The notes: generated by a model from the sequence alone, not told the origin. 64,000 nt of DNA from Candidatus Vagococcus giribetii (GCF_017316185.1 NZ_JAFLVX010000032.1:1-64000), one strand, 5' to 3'. Positions 55,025 through 64,000 are shown, numbered from the stretch's first letter. A program made the numbers and translations.

Positions 55025-57253
55025 TTAACTATTACCACCGTCACCACCATCGCCTCCACCTGGTGCTTCTGAGCTAGATGTTGGTGGTTGTACTTCAGAT
55101 GTTGGTGGTGTGACATCTGAACTTGGTGGTGTTTCAGAAGATGGTGGTACAACTTCTGAGCTTGGTGGCACAACTTCTGAGCTAGGAGGTGCCACTTCAC
55201 TTGATTCTTCTTTTTTCTCACTAGATTTAGACGTACTAGAGCTTGATTCAGTCGATGAGCTACTAGTGCTTAGTGTACTATAAGTATTTTTACTTTGGTT
55301 ACCGACAAAATCTTTCAAGTAAACTTCGCTACCAACGCGAACCACATCTTCAGGTTGACTCCAGTCAGTGGCTTCTAAGTTTTGATATAAGAAAGTCATA
55401 TAGTTACGATAAATATCCATTGCTAAATGCTGAGAATAATACGGGATAGGTGTGAAATAATCATCGTAACCTGTCCAAACAGCAAAGGAGTATTTTGGTG
55501 TGTAACCAGCAAAGGTAATATCTGGAACACCTTCACCTTTTACTTTATCAAGGGCATCATCTGCATAGTTAGATGTTCCTGTTTTACCAGCTTGAATGAC
55601 GGTTGGTATTTGAGCATCAACAGCTGTCCCACGTTTGATAACGTCTTTTAACATATCCGTCATAATATAGGCAGTTGATTCTTTCATAGCACGGTTGCCT
55701 TTAGGCTCGAATTTTTCTTCTGTCCCATCAGAATAAACAATTTTATTAACGTATGATGGTTCATAATACACACCACCATTAGCAAAAGCTGCATAGGCCG
55801 CTGATAATTGATTTGCTGAACCTTGCATCGTAATGGCAGTTGATTCGTAAACATCGTTATCAAAGCCTAATTTTTTTATGAACTCTTGAGATTTGTCCGT
55901 TCCAACTTCTTCTAAAGCTTTAAGAGCAGGGATATTACGAGAGTCTACTAGAGATTCTCTCATGGTTAAACGTCCACGATACGCTTTATCATAGTTGTAA
56001 ACAGGTTTACCATTTGATTTATAGTTATAAGGCTCGTCAATATAAATCTCACCTGAACCATAATTTAAGTTTTCAATTGTAGGGCCATATGCCACTAAAG
56101 GTTTAACAGTTGAACCAAAGTCACGTTGGTTGGTAACAGCTCTATTAAGTGAACGCTGTGATTCTTCTTTCATTTTTCTACCACCAATTTGAGCTTTTAC
56201 TTGTCCAGTTTTAACATCAATTAAAGTTCCAGCGACTTGCATGTCATCATCAGGGAAATCAATAGAAGAGTTTTCATTGTTAACCAAGTTATATAAATAA
56301 GTTTGAGCTTCTAAATCAATGTTTGTGTAAACATCTAAGCCATCAGTATAGATATTTTTCTTGGTTTTCTTTTGAACTTCAGCAATAACTTCATTATAGT
56401 AATTATCTGTTACCCTTTGAATCGTAGAATCTTCTTTAAGAGGTACAAGGCCTGCATCGATTGGCTCAGCTACAGCTTCATTGTATTCTTTTTCAGAGAT
56501 TTTTTTGTCTTTCAGCATTTCTTTTAAGACCATATCGCGACGTTTTTTTGCATAATCAGGATGGACATATGGGTCGTAATCCATTGGTGATTGCGGCATA
56601 CCAGCAAGTAAAGCATATTGTGCTAGAGATAACTCGTTAAAATCTTTACCATAAAAAGTTTCGGCAGCAGTTTTCATCCCGTAGACACCATTTGACATAA
56701 ATACGCGATTAATATAATAGGTTAAAATTTCATCTTTGGATTTTTTCTTTTCTAATTCAACAGATAGCCAAGCTTCTTGAGCCTTACGTTTTAAGGTTTG
56801 ATCTTCTTGTTTATGTGAGAAGTAAGATAGCTTAATTAACTGTTGGGTTAAGGTACTTCCTCCTTGTCGGCTATTGCCTTTTAGGTTGGAAACAGCAGCA
56901 CCAGCAATACGAATAGGATCAATCCCCATATGTTTTTCAAAACGCTTGTCTTCAATTGAGATGATAGCGTCCTTTAAGGTTGGGGGAATCTCGTTTGGTT
57001 CAATAGTTTCTCGCTTTTTCTCACCTAAAGTTAAAAAAGGATTTCCTTTTGAATCATAGAGAGTAGAAGAAAGAGTGTCTTCTAATTTAGCAAAATCTAA
57101 TTCTGGAGCGTCTTTAACGTAATAGAAGAAAGTAGCTCCTCCAATGACTAAAGGAATGCAAATCAGAGAAAGAATAACGATTAGGGTAATTAATAAACCT
57201 TTTCCTTTTCGTCGTTTTCTTCTGGGTGGTTGTCCAGTTGGCTCGTTTATCAT
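55025..57253 (-). CDS. ponA: Penicillin-binding protein 1A
   Basis: This 742-residue class A PBP polymerises and crosslinks peptidoglycan outside the membrane. It has a basic head, one membrane anchor (about 18-42), a GT51 glycosyltransferase domain with ISIEDKRFEKHMGID and GGSTLTQQLIKL, and a transpeptidase domain with Ser/Lys in FGSTVKPLVAY, the SRN motif in VDSRNIPALKAL, and KTG in AGKTGTSNYAD. A low-complexity C-terminal tail (about the last 75 residues) is rich in Ser, Glu, Pro and Gly with degenerate PPSSEV-type repeats. It starts 4 bp after recU, the usual Gram-positive pair. Confidence 0.96.
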   Translation of the reverse strand: MINEPTGQPPRRKRRKGKGLLITLIVILSLICIPLVIGGATFFYYVKDAPELDFAKLEDTLSSTLYDSKGNPFLTLGEKKRETIEPNEIPPTLKDAIISIEDKRFEKHMGIDPIRIAGAAVSNLKGNSRQGGSTLTQQLIKLSYFSHKQEDQTLKRKAQEAWLSVELEKKKSKDEILTYYINRVFMSNGVYGMKTAAETFYGKDFNELSLAQYALLAGMPQSPMDYDPYVHPDYAKKRRDMVLKEMLKDKKISEKEYNEAVAEPIDAGLVPLKEDSTIQRVTDNYYNEVIAEVQKKTKKNIYTDGLDVYTNIDLEAQTYLYNLVNNENSSIDFPDDDMQVAGTLIDVKTGQVKAQIGGRKMKEESQRSLNRAVTNQRDFGSTVKPLVAYGPTIENLNYGSGEIYIDEPYNYKSNGKPVYNYDKAYRGRLTMRESLVDSRNIPALKALEEVGTDKSQEFIKKLGFDNDVYESTAITMQGSANQLSAAYAAFANGGVYYEPSYVNKIVYSDGTEEKFEPKGNRAMKESTAYIMTDMLKDVIKRGTAVDAQIPTVIQAGKTGTSNYADDALDKVKGEGVPDITFAGYTPKYSFAVWTGYDDYFTPIPYYSQHLAMDIYRNYMTFLYQNLEATDWSQPEDVVRVGSEVYLKDFVGNQSKNTYSTLSTSSSSTESSSSTSKSSEKKEESSEVAPPSSEVVPPSSEVVPPSSETPPSSDVTPPTSEVQPPTSSSEAPGGGDGGDGGNS

Positions 57254-57257
57254 GTGA

Positions 57258-57869
57258 TTAATCTCCTTTTAAAAAATGTTGATCTAGAATACTAAGATAC
57301 GGAATCCTTGGGGCATACCCTGGAATAATCTCGTATCCATGTGTGTTGATAGCTTCAAGTGGAATGGATTTTCGACCATTCTGTTGTTGTTTGTTCCAGT
57401 AATCGATAATAAGTTCTGCTGGAACGAGAAAATACGATTTGTTTGTTGAAAAGCTCATCAGAACAAATACAATTCCTTGTTGATTTAAGCAATTTTCCAT
57501 ATGAGTAATTTGGTGTTGATGGAAGTTGCTTAAAGGAAAGGAAGTCTTATTTTTTGTTTCTTTGGCTTCAAAATCAATGTATCTTCCTTTATAGATGCCA
57601 TTGTAGTCAGTAGTAGAGGCTTCTTTAAAGTAGGCTTCTTTAATCACAGCAGCACTTCTTTTAGGATAATCTACTTTGACAATTTGAACTGGTGTAGGCT
57701 TTTTATGAATCACAGCAATATTTCTATCCAGATAATATTGATTCGTTTGATTGATTTCAGCTTCAAATGTCATTCCACGATTGGCAAAATTAACTGGTTT
57801 CTTTTTTGATGGCTGAGTGGGTTGATTAAACTCACGTCCATTTGGGTATTTTATCCTCAGAAATATCAC
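57258..57869 (-). CDS. recU: Holliday junction resolvase RecU
   Basis: This protein of about 200 residues cleaves Holliday junctions in recombinational repair. The family core is clear: [51 protein letters not shown], and the catalytic region [25 protein letters not shown]. The exact start is uncertain. The open frame begins at GTG 57869, which is only one base from AGGAG (57871-57875). CTG 57860 would give [11 protein letters not shown], closer to the family N-terminus and 10 bases from the ribosome-binding site. It precedes ponA by 4 bp. Confidence 0.93.
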   Translation of the reverse strand: MIFLRIKYPNGREFNQPTQPSKKKPVNFANRGMTFEAEINQTNQYYLDRNIAVIHKKPTPVQIVKVDYPKRSAAVIKEAYFKEASTTDYNGIYKGRYIDFEAKETKNKTSFPLSNFHQHQITHMENCLNQQGIVFVLMSFSTNKSYFLVPAELIIDYWNKQQQNGRKSIPLEAINTHGYEIIPGYAPRIPYLSILDQHFLKGD

Positions 57870-57981
57870 TCTCCTAGTCCGTATTATAACAAATCTTTAA
57901 TTACAATGAAAAGGAAATAGAAGAAAAGTCTAAGTATCTATTAAAAAATACGATAAATTTTGAAAAAAGTTAATAAAATAG

Positions 57982-58010
57982 TTGTGTTCTTTAGCAAAAG
58001 TTATTATAGT
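57982..58010 (+). promoter_or_regulatory. Promoter of gpsB
   Basis: TTGTGT (57982-57987), a 17-base spacer and TATAGT (58005-58010) lie about 110 bases upstream of gpsB. The intervening leader shows no obvious fold. Confidence 0.55.
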
Positions 58011-58122
58011 AGTTAAGGATAGGATGAATTCGGTTTGATTTATCAAATAGAATTAGATACAATGAACACATTATAAAACGCAAGTATTTGCCTAGACAGT
58101 AATAAAAGATGAGGTGTATGAA

Positions 58123-58548
58123 GTGGCTAAATTAACATATTCAGCAAGAGATATTTTACAAAAGGAATTTAAAACAAAAGTTAGAGGCTATGATTCAATT
58201 GAGGTAGATGAGTTTTTAGATAACGTGATTAAAGATTACGAAGCTTACAATCAAGAAATCTTAGCATTGAAAGAAGAGAATCACCGTTTGGTTAACAAAG
58301 TTGACCAACTAACACAAAATCAAGCAACTTTATCTAGAATGAAACAAGAAGCACCTAAAACAACAGCAGTAACTAATTTTGATATTTTAAAACGTTTATC
58401 AAACTTAGAAAAACATGTTTTTGGTAGCAAGTTAGATGAAGAAGCTCAAAACAGTAAAATTTCAGAACACGCTAAAGCAACATTAAATAGCGCTGCACAA
58501 CGTGTGTTTGAAGAAAATGAAGATTTAGACGCAACAAAACGCTTTTAA
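58123..58548 (+). CDS. gpsB: Cell division protein GpsB
   Basis: This 141-residue DivIVA-like cytoplasmic protein coordinates peptidoglycan synthases (including PBP1) with division. The N-terminal DivIVA domain is seen in FKTKVRGYDSIEVDEFLDNVIKDYEAY, then a coiled coil (LALKEENHRLVNKVDQL), a variable linker and a C-terminal helix (FDILKRLSNLEKHVFG). I choose GTG 58123 with GAGG 8 bases before; GTG 58114 overlaps that site. Its nearness to ponA fits the functional link, although ponA is on the other strand. Confidence 0.93.
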   Translation: MAKLTYSARDILQKEFKTKVRGYDSIEVDEFLDNVIKDYEAYNQEILALKEENHRLVNKVDQLTQNQATLSRMKQEAPKTTAVTNFDILKRLSNLEKHVFGSKLDEEAQNSKISEHAKATLNSAAQRVFEENEDLDATKRF

Positions 58549-58569
58549 TCAATTGACATGATTATATTT

Positions 58570-58948
58570 GTAGTTTTCGGATAATCGCAGCTAGCAAACG
58601 CTAGTTGAGGAAAGTCCATGCTCGCACAAACTGAGATGTTTGTAGTGTTCGTGCTTAATGAAACAATAAGTTAAGGTACTCTTTAATAAGAGTAACGGCA
58701 GAAAAAACAGCTAAGGTGTCTTCACTATGCTGGAGTATTCTTGAAAGTGCCACAGTGACGAAGTAATTTTAGAAATAAAATTAGTGGAACGGGTAAACCC
58801 CTCGAGCGAGCAACCCAAACTTATGGTAGGGGCACCTTTTTCAGGGAATTGAACTTAGAAAAGGGACAGAGTATTCTGTAGACAGATGATTATCGTTAGT
58901 AGTTGTCCTGACAAATACTAATACAGAACATGGCTTATAGAAAACTAC
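58570..58948 (+). ncRNA. rnpB: RNase P RNA, type B
   Basis: The catalytic RNA of RNase P, which matures tRNA 5' ends. Its ends pair (GTAGTTTTC at 58570-58578 with GAAAACTAC at 58940-58948, the P1 helix). The universally conserved 5' block GAGGAAAGTCCATGCTCGC is near 58607, the matching AAACCCCTCGAGCGAGCAACCC-type core is near 58795, and the 3' block ACAGAACATGGCTTA lies near 58923. Length and layout fit the Firmicute type B RNA. The usual gpsB-rnpB-methyltransferase order is kept. Confidence 0.97.
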
Positions 58949-58959
58949 AGTTATCAGGA

Positions 58960-58990
58960 TGCCTTCCTTTATTTGGAAGGCTTTTTTTTA
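58960..58990 (+). terminator. rnpB terminator
   Basis: GCCTTCC (58961-58967) pairs with GGAAGGC (58975-58981), followed by T residues. Confidence 0.9.
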
Positions 58991-59028
58991 TAAAAAATTA
59001 AAAACATCGTAAAGGATGGATAAAAAAT

Positions 59029-60180
59029 ATGAAACAATTTAAATTAGTTGCAACAGCTGCTAGTGGGATTGAAGCCCTAGTAGGAAAAGAGTTAAGGGAT
59101 TTAGGTATTGAGTGCCAGGTTGAAAATGGAAAAGCTATTTTTCATGGTGACATTGAAACGATTGCCACAGCCAATCTATGGTTAAGAACAGCAGATCGTG
59201 TCAAAATAATTGTAGCTGAATTCGAAGCCAAAACGTTTGAGGACTTATTCGAACAAACAAAAGCCATTAAATGGGAAGATTTATTACCTATGGATGCTGA
59301 GTTTCCTGTATCTGGTAAATCAATTAAATCGACTCTGTTTAGTGTGTCAGATTGTCAGGCAATCACTAAAAAAGCGATTGTTAATCGCTTAAGTGATTAC
59401 TATTCTCGTTATGGTCGTCTTCCTGAAACGGGAGCAAAATTTCCAATCGAAGTGGCTCTTTTAAAGGATAAAGTAACTATTACGATGGATACAACTGGGC
59501 CAAGTTTATTCAAACGTGGTTACCGTCTTGAAAAAGGGGGAGCACCTTTAAAAGAAAACATGGCAGCAGCGATCATTACTTTAACAAACTGGCGTAAAGA
59601 TCGTCCGTTCTATGACCCAACATGTGGTTCTGGTACATTTTGTATTGAAGCAGCTTTAATCGCTAGAAATATGGCACCTGGTTTTAACCGTGAGTTTATG
59701 TTTGAAGCATGGCCATGGGTAGATAAATCAATTCTTGAAAAAGTTCGTAATGAAGCTGAAGAAAAAGTGGATTATGAAACAGAATTAGACATTTTAGGAA
59801 CAGATATTGACCCACGTATGATTGAAATTGCTCAAAGAAATGCAGAAGAGATTGGTTTAGGGGAAGATATTACCTTTAAACAAATGAATTTAAGTGACTT
59901 TACGACGCAAAAAGAGTATGGTGTGATTGTAGCCAACCCACCATATGGAGATCGTTTAGGAGACGAAGCTCAAGTACAAGCTCTTTATAAAGTAATGGGA
60001 AAAGTCTACAAACCACTAGACACATGGAGTAAATACATTTTAACAAGTGATTTAACTTTTGAAACACACTTTGGCAGCAAAGCAACTAAGAAACGTAAAT
60101 TATATAATGGAGCAATCAGAACTGATTTGTTCCAATATTGGGGCAAACGCCCACCTAGACAACCAAGAGTGGAGGAATAA
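59029..60180 (+). CDS. THUMP-domain RNA methyltransferase (RlmL/YpsC-like)
   Basis: This 383-residue class I SAM-dependent methyltransferase acts on RNA, probably 23S rRNA guanine as in RlmL's N-terminal half. A THUMP domain (about 45-155) precedes the catalytic domain, with FYDPTCGSGTFCIEAAL (SAM-binding), GTDIDPRMIEIAQRNAEEIGL, and the catalytic NPPYG in VIVANPPYGDRLG. The ribosome-binding site AAAGGATGG precedes ATG 59029. It ends in GGAGGAATAATA, which is the ribosome-binding site of the M32 gene 2 bp downstream, so the two are a tight operon. Confidence 0.94.
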   Translation: MKQFKLVATAASGIEALVGKELRDLGIECQVENGKAIFHGDIETIATANLWLRTADRVKIIVAEFEAKTFEDLFEQTKAIKWEDLLPMDAEFPVSGKSIKSTLFSVSDCQAITKKAIVNRLSDYYSRYGRLPETGAKFPIEVALLKDKVTITMDTTGPSLFKRGYRLEKGGAPLKENMAAAIITLTNWRKDRPFYDPTCGSGTFCIEAALIARNMAPGFNREFMFEAWPWVDKSILEKVRNEAEEKVDYETELDILGTDIDPRMIEIAQRNAEEIGLGEDITFKQMNLSDFTTQKEYGVIVANPPYGDRLGDEAQVQALYKVMGKVYKPLDTWSKYILTSDLTFETHFGSKATKKRKLYNGAIRTDLFQYWGKRPPRQPRVEE

Positions 60181-60182
60181 TA

Positions 60183-61682
60183 ATGACAAAAGAACAAGAA
60201 TTTTTAGCTTATTTGAAAGAAATTTCACTACTACAAGAAGCAGTTGGTTTAGCTGAATGGGATTCTCAAACAGGAATGCCAGAAGAAGGAGCTTCTTATC
60301 GTGCTGAGATGTCTAGTTATTTATCAGGTATGGCATTTGATAAATCAACTAATCAAACAATGACAGAGTATATGACTTACTTTGAAGCTCATCCAGAAGA
60401 ATTATCAGCGTTTGGTAAAGAAGTTTATGCAAAAACAAAAGAAAACTATGACTTAAACAATAATATTCCTGTTGATCGATTCCAAGAATTTATGAAGTTA
60501 ACATCAAATGCACATAGCATTTGGGTGAAAGCTCGTGAGAATAAAGATTACAGTGTATTTAAAGAGTCTTTAGAAAACATTATTCTAATGACTAAAGAAT
60601 TCATTCCTTTATGGAAAAAAGAAGAAGCAACTAATTACGATGTTTTGTTAAATCAATACGAACCTGGTATGACCACTGAAATTCTTGATAATGTATTTGA
60701 ACAAGTGAAAAAAGGAATCATTGAGATTCGTCAAGAAATTGAAAGTAAAGGGACTGCGCCTAGAACTGATTTTATTCACCGTTCAGTTGCAAAAGAAACT
60801 CAAAAAGAATTCGTGACAAAAGTCATTGAACAATTAGGTTATGATTTTTCAAGAGGTCGTTTAGATGATACTGTCCATCCATTTATGTTGAACCTAAACA
60901 GAAACGACGCAAGAATTACGACTCGTTGGGATGAAACAGATTTCATCATGGCAACGTTAGGTGTTATTCATGAGGCAGGACACGGCATGTATGAGCAAAA
61001 CGTAGATGCTAAATACGATTACACACCTCTTGCTGGTGGAACATCAATGGGAATCCATGAATCTCAATCTCTATTTAATGAAATCATTGTTGGTGGTAGC
61101 CAAGCTTTCTGGAGTAGACAATACCCATTACTACAGTCACTAACAGGAGATACTTTTAAAGATATTGACAACGATGTCTTTTATAAAGGTTTAAAAGAAA
61201 CAAAACCAAGTTTAGTCAGAATTGAGTCAGATTCATTAACTTATCCATTACATATCATTATTCGTTATGAAATTGAAAAAATGATTTTTAACGAAGACAT
61301 TAATTTAGAAGATTTACCAACTATTTGGAATGATAAATACGAAGAATACCTAGGGATTCGACCTGAAAATGATTTAGAAGGTATTTTACAAGATGTTCAT
61401 TGGTCAGGTGGTAGTTTTGGTTACTTCCCTTCATATGCTTTAGGTTATATGTATGCGGCACAGTTGTACCATGCTATGAATAAAGAAATGAATGTAGAAG
61501 AAATATTAGCATCTGATGACTATTCATCTATCCTTGCTTGGTTAACTGAGAACATCCATCAATATGGTAGCTCAAGAAAACCAAATCAATTAATCATGGA
61601 TGCAACAGGTGAGAGCTTGAATCCACAATATTTAATTGATTACATGAAAGAGCTATACTTCAACGTTTACGACATTGCGTAG
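60183..61682 (+). CDS. M32 family metallocarboxypeptidase
   Basis: This 499-residue cytoplasmic zinc carboxypeptidase (thermostable carboxypeptidase Taq/Pfu type, family M32) removes C-terminal residues from peptides. Its metal site is HEAGHGMYE (HExxH, about residue 264) with a downstream Glu in GIHESQSLFNE. SHxxQ-like and WSGGSFGYFPSYALGYMYAAQLY stretches are typical near the C-terminus. It follows the methyltransferase gene with a 2-bp gap and shares its messenger, though no functional link is known. Confidence 0.95.
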   Translation: MTKEQEFLAYLKEISLLQEAVGLAEWDSQTGMPEEGASYRAEMSSYLSGMAFDKSTNQTMTEYMTYFEAHPEELSAFGKEVYAKTKENYDLNNNIPVDRFQEFMKLTSNAHSIWVKARENKDYSVFKESLENIILMTKEFIPLWKKEEATNYDVLLNQYEPGMTTEILDNVFEQVKKGIIEIRQEIESKGTAPRTDFIHRSVAKETQKEFVTKVIEQLGYDFSRGRLDDTVHPFMLNLNRNDARITTRWDETDFIMATLGVIHEAGHGMYEQNVDAKYDYTPLAGGTSMGIHESQSLFNEIIVGGSQAFWSRQYPLLQSLTGDTFKDIDNDVFYKGLKETKPSLVRIESDSLTYPLHIIIRYEIEKMIFNEDINLEDLPTIWNDKYEEYLGIRPENDLEGILQDVHWSGGSFGYFPSYALGYMYAAQLYHAMNKEMNVEEILASDDYSSILAWLTENIHQYGSSRKPNQLIMDATGESLNPQYLIDYMKELYFNVYDIA

Positions 61683-61687
61683 ATAAG

Positions 61688-61731
61688 TGAGGCTGAAACA
61701 AAACGAGTAGTATGTTTTGTTCCAGCCTTTT
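61688..61731 (+). terminator. Hairpin/terminator with recurrent GGCTG...CAGCC form
   Basis: GGCTGAAACAAAAC pairs with GTTTTGTTCCAGCC around a loop and is followed by TTTT. The GGCTGnnACAAAA shape is similar to intergenic hairpins often seen in Lactobacillales genomes. Confidence 0.65.
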
Positions 61732-61796
61732 AACATGATAAAAGTAAAACAGTCTGTGAATTGACGATTGATAATGAGAAGAACCAATTTTGGGAG

Positions 61797-61825
61797 TTGA
61801 ACTCAGTAATTATCAAAGGTAAAAT
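61797..61825 (+). promoter_or_regulatory. Promoter of the KtrB/TrkH gene
   Basis: TTGAAC (61797-61802), a 17-base spacer and TAAAAT (61820-61825) lie 35 bases before ATG 61861. Confidence 0.65.
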
Positions 61826-61860
61826 GAATCAGATATTATAAAAAAATTGAGGACTATTTA

Positions 61861-63198
61861 ATGAAGAAATTAGCAAGTAAAAATTTTAGAATCAGCAATG
61901 TTCAGTTTATTGTATTAATGTTTTTAATGATTATTTTTATTGGTTCTGTTTTGTTATGGTTACCTTTTACCCATCAAGAGGGCCAAACACTTCCATATAT
62001 TGACGCTCTTTTTGTTGCTACGTCTGCTGTATGTGTGACAGGTTTAACTCCAATTAATATCTCAGAAGTTCTTAATCCCATTGGACACACTGTTATGATG
62101 TTATTAATTGAGCTTGGTGGGCTTGGATTTATGTCCGTTGCATTGATTTTAGCTTTAATGTTTAAAAAGAGAGTTTCCTTTCAGTCTCGTTTATTGATTA
62201 AGGATACATTGAATTTAGATCAATTAGGTGGTTCTGTTAAGCTATTAAAATTTGTGGTGAGATTATCTCTAAGTATTCAGTTGATTGGGGCGTTATTATT
62301 AAGTACTCAATTTATTCCAGAATACGGTCTTAAAAAAGGGGTTTTCTTTAGTATATTCCATTCGATTTCAGCCTTTTGTAACGCAGGGTTTGATTTGTTT
62401 GGTGATAGTTTGATGAGTTTTCAAGGCAATGAGTTTGTATTAGTGGTCATAGCACTACTTATTTTATCAGGTGGATTTGGTTTTATTGTATGGTATGATT
62501 TGATTCATTATAGAAGTCAAAAAAGATTATCCTTACATACTAAAATTGCCCTAGTGGTTTCGCTTTGTCTAGTTGCAGGCGGTACGTTAATCTTTTTAAT
62601 CACAGATGCTAATCGTGGCAGTTCAGTTGGCAATCAATTAGCGAATAGTTTCTTCCTAAGTGTCACGCCAAGAACGGCAGGATTTGCTTCTCTTGATTAT
62701 GCAACGATGAGTTATGCGGGAATATTATTGACGATTGTTTTAATGTTCATTGGTGGAACGTCAGGGTCGACTGCCGGTGGGATAAAAACAACTACACTAG
62801 GTGTGTTACTGATCCAATTGATTAGTTTACTAAGAGGTCGAGAAGATGCAGAAGGTTTTGGACGTAAAATCCCAATGCAGACTGTCATGAAGGCTTTCAT
62901 GTTTGTGTTCTTCTCAACAGCTATTTGTTTTGTGAGTGCACTTGTTCTTTCTATGACAGAAAGTATTCCTTACCAATCGGGAATTGAATATGTCTTATTT
63001 GAAGTTGTTTCAGCCTTTGCTACTGTAGGCCTTACAATGGGATTAACACCAGATTTAACAGTATTTGGTAAATTACTTATTATGTCCTTAATGTTTGTTG
63101 GACGTGTAGGACTTTACACAGTCGTATTTGCATTATTAAGAAAAAATGCTAAAAAACAGAAATTTAATTATGTGAGTGAAAACGTTTTGGTCGGCTAA
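61861..63198 (+). CDS. TrkH/KtrB-family potassium uptake protein
   Basis: This 445-residue membrane protein forms the K+ pathway of a Ktr/Trk system with four repeated membrane-pore-membrane units. The selectivity-filter segments are visible in order: SAVCVTGLTP, SAFCNAGFDLFG, TPRTAGFASL and SAFATVGLTMG (one Gly each). It usually works with the cytoplasmic nucleotide-binding partner KtrA/TrkA, which is not encoded here and must lie elsewhere. The start ATG 61861 is preceded by TTGAGGA. The gene has its own promoter and is monocistronic in this window. Confidence 0.94.
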   Translation: MKKLASKNFRISNVQFIVLMFLMIIFIGSVLLWLPFTHQEGQTLPYIDALFVATSAVCVTGLTPINISEVLNPIGHTVMMLLIELGGLGFMSVALILALMFKKRVSFQSRLLIKDTLNLDQLGGSVKLLKFVVRLSLSIQLIGALLLSTQFIPEYGLKKGVFFSIFHSISAFCNAGFDLFGDSLMSFQGNEFVLVVIALLILSGGFGFIVWYDLIHYRSQKRLSLHTKIALVVSLCLVAGGTLIFLITDANRGSSVGNQLANSFFLSVTPRTAGFASLDYATMSYAGILLTIVLMFIGGTSGSTAGGIKTTTLGVLLIQLISLLRGREDAEGFGRKIPMQTVMKAFMFVFFSTAICFVSALVLSMTESIPYQSGIEYVLFEVVSAFATVGLTMGLTPDLTVFGKLLIMSLMFVGRVGLYTVVFALLRKNAKKQKFNYVSENVLVG

Positions 63199-63205
63199 AA
63201 AAAGC

Positions 63206-63234
63206 TTAAAAAACACGTGGATTTGTATTATAAT
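63206..63234 (+). promoter_or_regulatory. Promoter of the class I aldolase gene
   Basis: TATAAT (63229-63234) with TTAAAA (63206-63211) at 17-base spacing, ahead of GGGAGAG. Confidence 0.55.
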
Positions 63235-63265
63235 GAAGTCTAGTTAAAATAAGGGAGAGAGATGT

Positions 63266-64000
63266 ATGATTGATGAAACTAAGTTACAAATAATGTCAGA
63301 AAAGCCTGGAATTGTTGCTGCGATTGATCAGAGTTTAAATAGCACACCTGCTGCTTTAAGAGCATACGGCATCCCAGATGAAACTTATCACACAAAAGCA
63401 GAAATGCTTGATTTGATTCATGATATGAGAAGTAGAATGATTGTTAGTACTGATTTTTCTTCAGCTCATATTTTAGCAACGATTTTATTTGAGGACACAA
63501 TGAAACGTAAAATCCAAGGAATGTACACAAGTGAGTATCTATGGGAGAAGAAACAAATCATTTCCTTCTTAAAGATAGATGAGGGCCTAGATGTACCAGC
63601 TAACGGTGTCCATTTACTAAAACCAATGATTAATTTTGAAGAGCGATTAAAAGAAGCAAAAGAACACCAAATTTTTGGAACAAAAATGCGTTCACTAATT
63701 GTTAACGCTAATGAAGTAGGCATTAAAGACTTAGTTAAACAACAATTTGATATTTCAAAAGTCATCTTAGAGCATGATTTAATACCAATTATCGAGCCAG
63801 AGGTAGACATTCACAGTACTGATAAAGAAAAAGCAGAAAAACTATTGAAAAAAGAATTATTAGCTCAATTAGATGCTTTAGATGAAGGTTCTCAAGTGAT
63901 TATTCAATTATCTCTTCCTGTCATCCCAGACTTTTACGAAGACCTTGTCGCTCACAAAAATGTGATTCGTGTCTTAGCTGTATCAGGTGGTTACCGAAAA
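63266..64000 (+). CDS. fda: Class I fructose-bisphosphate aldolase (partial, cut by window end)
   Basis: The first 245 residues of a class I aldolase (the Schiff-base type of Staphylococcus and other cocci, about 295 residues when complete) are present. It splits fructose 1,6-bisphosphate into two triose phosphates in glycolysis. Recognisable features are GIVAAIDQSLNSTPAALRAYGI, MRSRMIVSTDFSSAHILATILFEDTM, and the LKIDEGLDVPANGVHLLKPM region. The start at ATG 63266 follows GGGAGAG. The C-terminal part lies beyond the window, so the far catalytic Lys is not all visible. The usual class II aldolase may be encoded elsewhere. Confidence 0.93.
   Translation, partial: MIDETKLQIMSEKPGIVAAIDQSLNSTPAALRAYGIPDETYHTKAEMLDLIHDMRSRMIVSTDFSSAHILATILFEDTMKRKIQGMYTSEYLWEKKQIISFLKIDEGLDVPANGVHLLKPMINFEERLKEAKEHQIFGTKMRSLIVNANEVGIKDLVKQQFDISKVILEHDLIPIIEPEVDIHSTDKEKAEKLLKKELLAQLDALDEGSQVIIQLSLPVIPDFYEDLVAHKNVIRVLAVSGGYRK

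Noticed and set aside
55060-55210. Repeated DNA in the ponA 3' end as a CRISPR array
   Set aside because: The repeats are irregular, in frame and encode the Ser/Pro/Glu tail; there are no even spacers and no cas genes.

Overview
The window looks like an ordinary chromosomal segment of a low-GC Gram-positive coccus of the order Lactobacillales, most probably Enterococcaceae (Vagococcus-like). Supporting observations are the AT-rich composition, strong AGGAGG ribosome-binding sites, many U-tract terminators, a type B RNase P RNA beside gpsB, a mevalonate pathway (mvaS-mvaA), RexAB/AddAB rather than RecBCD, XpaC/TelA, and the gene order tdk-prfA-prmC-tsaC-glyA-upp. The genus is an inference. I see no prophage, insertion sequence, CRISPR array, tRNA or rRNA.

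Layout. 0-3.2 kb: an acetyltransferase gene broken by one frameshift, an unrecognised four-helix membrane protein with a long outer domain, and a PepE-like peptidase. 3.1-9.3 kb: pyrG behind a CTP-sensing attenuator, the threonine-to-glycine operon kbl-tdh, a DUF1846 protein and an ASCH protein. 9.3-17.5 kb (minus strand): a MacAB-like ABC efflux operon, mvaS-mvaA, rplY with a strikingly structured leader, an M42 aminopeptidase and an SOS-controlled small membrane protein. 17.6-20.7 kb: lexA, a divergent DUF896 gene and transketolase. 20.7-24.8 kb (minus): a CynX-type exporter, an XRE-cupin regulator, an SPFH protein and an APC permease that appears to start at AUU.

25-35.3 kb: signal peptidase I, addB-addA, a DUF975 membrane protein, a candidate small RNA and dinB. 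35.3-39.5 kb: telA/xpaC (minus), then nudF, a small membrane protein, mtnN and pncA. 39.5-46.6 kb: yeiH with a divergent LysR gene, ywlG, a hydroxyacid dehydrogenase, a lactonase, an orphan sorbitol-IIA-like protein with an AI-2E exporter, and an azoreductase. 46.7-52.3 kb: tdk-prfA-prmC-tsaC-glyA-upp. 52.4-58.5 kb: an unrecognised CxC protein, dnaD-nth, recU-ponA (minus) and gpsB. 58.6-64 kb: rnpB, an RNA methyltransferase, an M32 carboxypeptidase, a KtrB/TrkH potassium channel subunit and the start of a class I fructose-bisphosphate aldolase cut by the window end.

The genes are mostly housekeeping. The more unusual content is regulatory: a small LexA network (lexA, a 72-residue membrane protein and probably dinB), the pyrG attenuator, the three-way-junction leader of rplY, non-ATG start decisions (AUU, UUG, GUG, possibly CUG), and an SPFH/XRE/CynX operon flanked by palindromes. 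The best candidate for something undescribed is the SOS-controlled small membrane protein downstream of lexA, followed by the rplY leader.
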